From Conus ventricosus (taxonomy: Eukaryota > Mollusca > Gastropoda > Neogastropoda > Conidae): DNA of 64,000 bases. Every line of letters begins with the position of its first letter. The stretch's first letter is position 1. The notes under the pieces were generated by a model that saw only the letters and a program-made list of their open reading frames with translations, was not told the DNA's origin and did no database searches. Shown one piece after another: positions 59,425-64,000 of the stretch. The position numbers and the translations under genes are program-made. Location of the stretch: assembly GCA_018398815.1 (NCBI GenBank), contig CM031595.1, positions 138,897,559 through 138,961,558 on the forward strand. Direction: 5' to 3'.

Positions 59425-59503
59425 GTAAGCTTCAGGTTTAAATTTCCTGTTTGGTCATTATTTTGATTCCACAAGACCATTTCACCCCATCACTTTACGT
59501 GCT

Positions 59504-59505
<2 letters not shown>

Positions 59506-59548
<43 letters not shown>

Positions 59549-59564
59549 ACGCGCGCGCGCATGA

Positions 59565-59619
<55 letters not shown>
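59506..59619. repeat. (GT)n-(GC)n-(GA)n compound microsatellite
   Basis: GT to 59545, alternating GCGCACGCGCGCGC to about 59560, more GT, then GA 59580-59619. It begins about 80 bp inside TMEM184 intron 2. Confidence 0.95.
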
Positions 59620-59624
<5 letters not shown>

Positions 59625-59862
59625 ATGGGAGCAACACAGATAGTGAGAGAAACTGAAATATTTATGATTTTAGCCAAATGTATGACGCATAAGTGCATGC
59701 ACTGTATGAGCAAGATGATGAGAGAGACTGACTTGAGTCTAGAAGCCAAACCAAGGACGGATCAGTGCGAAAATGTTGCAAGTATGCCATATGTAGTTCT
59801 GCTTAAAAAAAAAAAAAGATAAAATATACAGATGATGTGAACAAAATTTGTTCTGTGACTAG

Positions 59863-60102
<240 letters not shown>

Positions 60103-60394
60103 TAAAAGAAGTGCACAAGTATGTTCCAAATCATATTGCATGAGCACAGGCATTATAAAATGCGTGAAGTAAATCTAGCTGCTAAAGATTACCATTTGCT
60201 GCTGATTCCTGTCATTAACACGATGCATACTAATCCTGTTACATGATATCCTTAAATTTCTTCTTATGAGTTAATGATTATTGTCATTGGGAGGGAGCGT
60301 GAGGGCTCTTAAAGGATAATATGCTTGAGTTTCATTAGACGGCACTACTGTAAACCACAAAAATGATTCAGCAGCAGTCCATGCAAGTCTTAAG

Positions 60395-60396
<2 letters not shown>

Positions 60397-60431
<35 letters not shown>
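60397..60431 (+). repeat. Poly-G, 35 bp
   Basis: Longest uninterrupted G run in the window, inside TMEM184 intron 3. Confidence 0.95.
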
Positions 60432-60434
<3 letters not shown>

Positions 60435-60827
60435 GGCAAAATGGGGCTTGGGGGAGCTAGTGCATGAGGCTGTGTGTTACTCTCGTAAGATCTGGTGCTA
60501 TTGTTGATCACAAAAGTAACTCATCAGCAGGTCTGCTCTGTTGGCTGGCTTCATTGTGGTTGTGTATACTTAGAGCACAGTGGTTAAACTAGTATGGGTC
60601 TGGGTGTGACTTCAGTTCTCCCATGTGATATGTGAAACGTCTATGAAACACTTCTTTAGATTTGAAAAGTCGTTTTCCTCAAAGCATATTGTCGAAGACA
60701 GAATACTGAAATAACATAACTTGTCTGTTCAGTCGAAGTTCTTGATTCCAGTAAGTTTTAGAAAATCTGTTTTCATGAGTTGTGTGTGTTGAGAGAGGTG
60801 GTGGTTGTTTCATCTGTTTTGAGAGAG

Positions 60828-60886
60828 ACTTCACTGAGGTGACAGCCCTTATATAGCCCATTATGGTTGTCTGCTCTATAAGCAAC

Positions 60887-60962
<76 letters not shown>
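60828..60962 (+). mobile_element. Diverged LINE-A-like 3' end with (CT)n tail
   Basis: GAGGTGACAGCCCTTATATAG and GTCTGCTCTATAAGCAACGT parallel the LINE-A 3' end (GTGGTGACAGCCCTGATGTG, GGCTGGGCTATAAGCAACAT), but the tail is a 72-bp perfect (CT)n run (60891-60962) instead of (CTTAT)n. An older or sister-family copy. Confidence 0.65.
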
Positions 60963-60966
<4 letters not shown>

Positions 60967-61061
60967 CTTCTTCATAGTGGAGATGAATAAGGTACCCCCT
61001 TTTTAGTCCATTATTAATGTTAAACTGTCATTATCTGACTGCCATGTAATATAGATTTTGA

Positions 61062-61244
<183 letters not shown>

Positions 61245-61312
61245 TAACTCACAGCTTAGATCAGATCACAAATGCTCACAATTATTCTGGACAAACACAT
61301 CAGGGTGTACGC

Positions 61313-61630
61313 ACACGCACACACACACACACACAAACACATACACACAAGCATACATGCAAGCATGCACACACATATGCACGTGCGCACATGCACACAC
61401 ACACGCACACACACACACACACACACACCAAAATATGCACACACACACACACACACACGCACATGCTTACTATTCTATAGCATACAGATTAGTATCCACA
61501 CTAATAGTGACACGTACACACTTACACACACACAAGTGCACACATACAAACATACACACTAATACATACTTGCACATACAGGCGCATACTCACGTGCATA
61601 CACACACACATGCACACACGCATGTACACA

Positions 61631-61697
<67 letters not shown>
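61313..61697. repeat. Interrupted (CA)n and (CT)n microsatellites in TMEM184 intron 4
   Basis: CA-rich blocks 61313-61458 and 61515-61560, and a CT run about 61645-61697. Confidence 0.93.
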
Positions 61698-61701
<4 letters not shown>

Positions 61702-61785
61702 GTGGGAAGACAAGCATCTGCTAAGGTAATATTTGAGAAATAATGTGTAAGCTGTTACATACACAACCTGCTGTGATGTGAGCAG

Positions 61786-61861
61786 GTCCAGCTGGCTATG
61801 GTGCACCTGCTGTCTGTCAGGTCATCAGTACACCATCGGCTTCCTCAGGTTTTGCAAACAG
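61786..61861 (+). CDS. TMEM184B: TMEM184-family membrane protein, coding exon 4
   Basis: Acceptor GTGAGCAG, donor CAG|GTCAGC; 76 bp, completes the Arg codon and reads SSWLWCTCCLSGHQYTIGFL, RFCKQ, ending phase 0. Matches the family segment SS-x-x-x-GTCCL-x-x-x-x-YSIGFLRFCKQ. With exons 1-3 this gives 193 codons, roughly the first half of the protein; the rest lies beyond the right edge. Confidence 0.93.
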
Positions 61862-62705
61862 GTCAGCACCTTCCCTCTTCATTTCTAAGCAGAACCACAT
61901 TGACCCCTTTCACAGCCACATGGCTACTGCACTAAGAATGCCAGTCACCACTGGGCAGTGTGTGTGTGCGTGCTGTGATTTAGTTTTCATTTGTGTGTTT
62001 TCTCTTTAGGATTCTGCTGAAATTAGAGTGGTGCATAGAATAAGTTTGAATTGTATTTTCTTTACGATGGTGTATAAGTGATGTCAACTGGTTTAGTGGT
62101 TCAAAAGTCAGTCTTTGTAAATCTTGTAGCCATGTAGTGGCTCTGCTACAATGCAGGTTTTCAGCTGTTCAAAACTTTGGGATGATTGGCGATGGACGGT
62201 TTAAGGCAGATTGTTGGTCATTTTTATCACTTGGTATTGTGATAATATATTATTTAACTTATTTGATCAATGTGGGATACACTTCTTTAAATGTTTCGTA
62301 TTCTGTGTTCTTTTTTTGTATGTTTTCACTTGTTTTCTAATTCCTGCTGTTGATTTAGTTAATGTTATATGGGAGGTGTGAAGGCTTTGTCTCATTTATT
62401 TATTGATGATTTGACATTTAGGTAAATTGAGGCAAATCTATTTCATAATCATAAATGTTATGCCAACAAAGTATTTGTGGGATTACTAACTAAAACTTGG
62501 GCACATGGAGAAACGCTGTGAACTGTTGTTCATCATATGTCATGTGTTACTTTTTTTTCTGGGGAGAGCACATCACATTGCTTTGTTTGGTGACAGTGCA
62601 TTGCATATTGGGATGCCACATTTTTTTCCCTTTTGTTGTTGTTGTTACTGTTTAATGTAAGTATCTCCAGAAGGTTGGTAGCTTTGTCATTGTATAATGT
62701 GATCT
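61862..62705 (+). other. TMEM184 intron, before LINE-C
   Basis: AT-rich with no recognised feature. Confidence 0.55.
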
Positions 62706-62941
62706 GAAAGATAAGTATTCGGACCCTCACAGAAGGTTTAGTGGAGACAGGTTCCATTTTTGCAGGTTTTAAAACTTTGTGCAACCTGAACCATGTTAGT
62801 CTCCTGTGTGCACCTGTGCCGAGTACTGTTCTCACGTCTATTACTAGGCCCAGATTTGAACCCCTGATTTCAATTAACATCAGAAATAGTACAGTGATAA
62901 GGAATTGTTTGAATAAAAGAGTTAGACATAGAGGAGTTAAA

Positions 62942-62998
62942 TCATGGCTTTTAAGCCTTATCCTGCTATCGGGAGACATTGAACTCAATCCTGGTCCG
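62942..62998 (+). other. 2A-like translational recoding motif
   Basis: SWLLSLILLSGDIELNPGP, with the canonical D-x-E-x-N-P-G|P end and a hydrophobic upstream helix. 2A-like motifs make the ribosome release the upstream peptide and resume at the final proline. Here the product would start with Pro just before the PHD finger, leaving the leader as a separate peptide. Confidence 0.85.
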
Positions 62999-63019
62999 TC
63001 CACCAAAGTAAAATATCCA

Positions 63020-63600
63020 TGCGGAGTTTGCAATTTGAGAGTCACATGGAAACATAAAGCAGTTGCTTGTGACGTCTGCAATACATGGTATCACACTAAA
63101 TGTATGTTAATGAATCCAGCAGTTTATGAAGCATTATGCAATAGTGATATATCTTGGACTTGTTTTACCTGCGGGCTTCCAAACTTTAGTTCGAGACTTT
63201 TTGAAGATTCTATTGAAGACTGCAGCTCAGAAAGCAACCGTTTTGACCCTATCTCACCAGACCGATCCCCAAAAGAAAACTTGAAATTTTGTCCTAAGTT
63301 TGCATCCACCCCTGATTCTAAAACTGATAAAATCCCAAATCATAAAGTGCAACTGAACCCCAAATCATTAAGAGAAAAAGATAAACTTAAATGCATAGTC
63401 GTAAATTTTCAATCTCTTTTCAAGAAAAAGGAAGAACTCAGTAATTTAGTCACCGAAAAAAACATTGATGTTGTAATTGGAACAGAAACTTGGCTAGAAA
63501 CTGGAACATCCAGCAGTGAACTTCTAATGGAGGATTTTGATATTTATAGAAAGGACAGACTTGGAAAAAGATGGTGGGGGAGTCTTGATTGCCATTAGGA
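63020..63600 (+). pseudogene. LINE-C ORF: PHD finger plus endonuclease N-terminus
   Basis: The PHD finger (63020-63172) has the full C4HC3 set: CGVC, CDVCNTWYHTKC, then WTCFTC. A Ser/Lys-rich linker follows, then CIVVNFQSLFKKKEELSNLV (endonuclease Asn motif) and DVVIGTETWLE (catalytic Glu motif). The frame is lost at about 63561-63575 inside A5 and G5 runs (GGAAAAAGATGGTGGGGGAG), where the expected GGGVLIAI is found only in another frame. A single-base indel, real or from sequencing, explains this. Confidence 0.85.
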
Positions 63601-63983
63601 AGAACTTAGCTAGTGAGTTTTTATATCAAGGCAAAAATAGTGAAAGTTTATTTTGTAGGATTAATTTTAAGAATAAGAGACCTGTCATTGTTAGATCAGT
63701 TTACAGACCTCCAGACTCAGATGAAAATGTATGTTCATCTATCTGCAGAGACATTTCTAACATTGTTTTGGCCAATAGGAAGGCAATATTATGGATTGGT
63801 GGAGACTTTAACTTACCAGATATTGATTGGGGTGAAGATGCCATACTTGGTAATCAATACAGTAAAAATATTAATACTCAGTTTTTTGATACCACCAAAG
63901 ACCTTGGATTAGTACAGTCAGTTGAAGCACCAACTCGTGGTAAGGCATTCCTGGATTTATTTTTTACCAATTGTCCAGGCTAG
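63537..63983 (+). pseudogene. LINE-C ORF continued: endonuclease C-terminus
   Basis: Reads DGGGVLIAIRKNLASEF, VIVRSVYRPPDSDEN, LWIGGDFNLPDIDWGEDA (GDFN motif) and AFLDLFFTNCPG, then a stop at 63981. All AP-endonuclease motifs except the final SDH are present; the stop interrupts the protein before SDH and the reverse transcriptase, which would lie outside the window. Confidence 0.85.
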
Positions 63984-64000
63984 CTTTAGGCAATCAGGAA

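Larger units (their letters stand above)
62708..64000 (+). mobile_element. LINE-C: PHD/2A-bearing CR1/L2-like LINE, 5' part
   Basis: Sense-strand insertion in a TMEM184 intron, running off the window. One frame from about 62708 to 63600 holds a 2A-like peptide, a PHD finger and the start of an AP-like endonuclease. A shifted frame (63537-63983) continues the endonuclease to a stop. This arrangement is known for CR1/L2/Crack-type LINEs of marine invertebrates (family knowledge). No in-frame ATG precedes the 2A segment, so the copy is either 5'-truncated or mutated at its start. Confidence 0.88.

Overview
The window is a gene-poor, repeat-rich stretch of an animal nuclear genome, most likely a mollusc and probably a gastropod. 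This rests on three things seen together: a collagen-like C1q-domain protein of the type expanded in molluscs, intron-exon genes with GT-AG junctions, and a mixture of non-LTR retrotransposons (I-like with RNase H, CR1-like, PHD/2A-bearing CR1/L2-like, L1/Tx1-like) typical of lophotrochozoans. The species assignment is inference. No bacterial features, operons or CRISPR arrays are present.

Three host genes can be supported. (1) A secreted collagen/C1q-domain protein on the + strand: two coding exons (19180-19402 and 22595-23154) joining in phase to 260 residues, with signal peptide, 26 uninterrupted Gly-X-Y triplets and a C-terminal C1q domain. (2) The N-terminal regulatory half of DNA ligase I on the - strand: eight exons between 50292 and 32672, starting with a PCNA-binding box; the catalytic exons are not seen. 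(3) The first four coding exons (59179-61861) of a TMEM184-family seven-helix membrane protein on the + strand, which runs off the right edge. LIG1 and TMEM184 are head to head and appear to share a promoter at about 50.3-50.8 kb containing a composite CRE/ETS motif.

Layout. 1-9.2 kb: intergenic, with a 25-bp minisatellite (about 65 units), a 66-bp tandem array and microsatellites. 9.2-15.2 kb: a complete but frame-broken I-like LINE on the - strand, bounded by 12-bp target-site duplications. 15.2-19.1 kb: low-complexity DNA with long poly-G/poly-C runs. 19.2-23.5 kb: the C1q gene, its intron carrying a 34-bp minisatellite and a SINE. 23.5-32 kb: intergenic, with SINEs, a TIR element, a tRNA-like unit and microsatellites. 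32-50.3 kb: LIG1, with introns holding two near-identical CR1-like LINE fragments, L1-like, L2-like and piggyBac-like remnants, a perfect 106-bp palindrome, and a minisatellite made from the end of a LIG1 exon. 50.3-64 kb: TMEM184, with a ~650-bp tandem repeat in its first intron and a LINE carrying a 2A-like peptide plus PHD finger and endonuclease in the last visible intron.

The most noteworthy observations are the LIG1 exon-end/splice-donor minisatellite, the perfect palindrome, the 2A-PHD LINE, the series of tiny TSD-flanked copies of the I-like LINE (down to 43 bp), and the direct LINE pair bracketing LIG1 exons 2-7.
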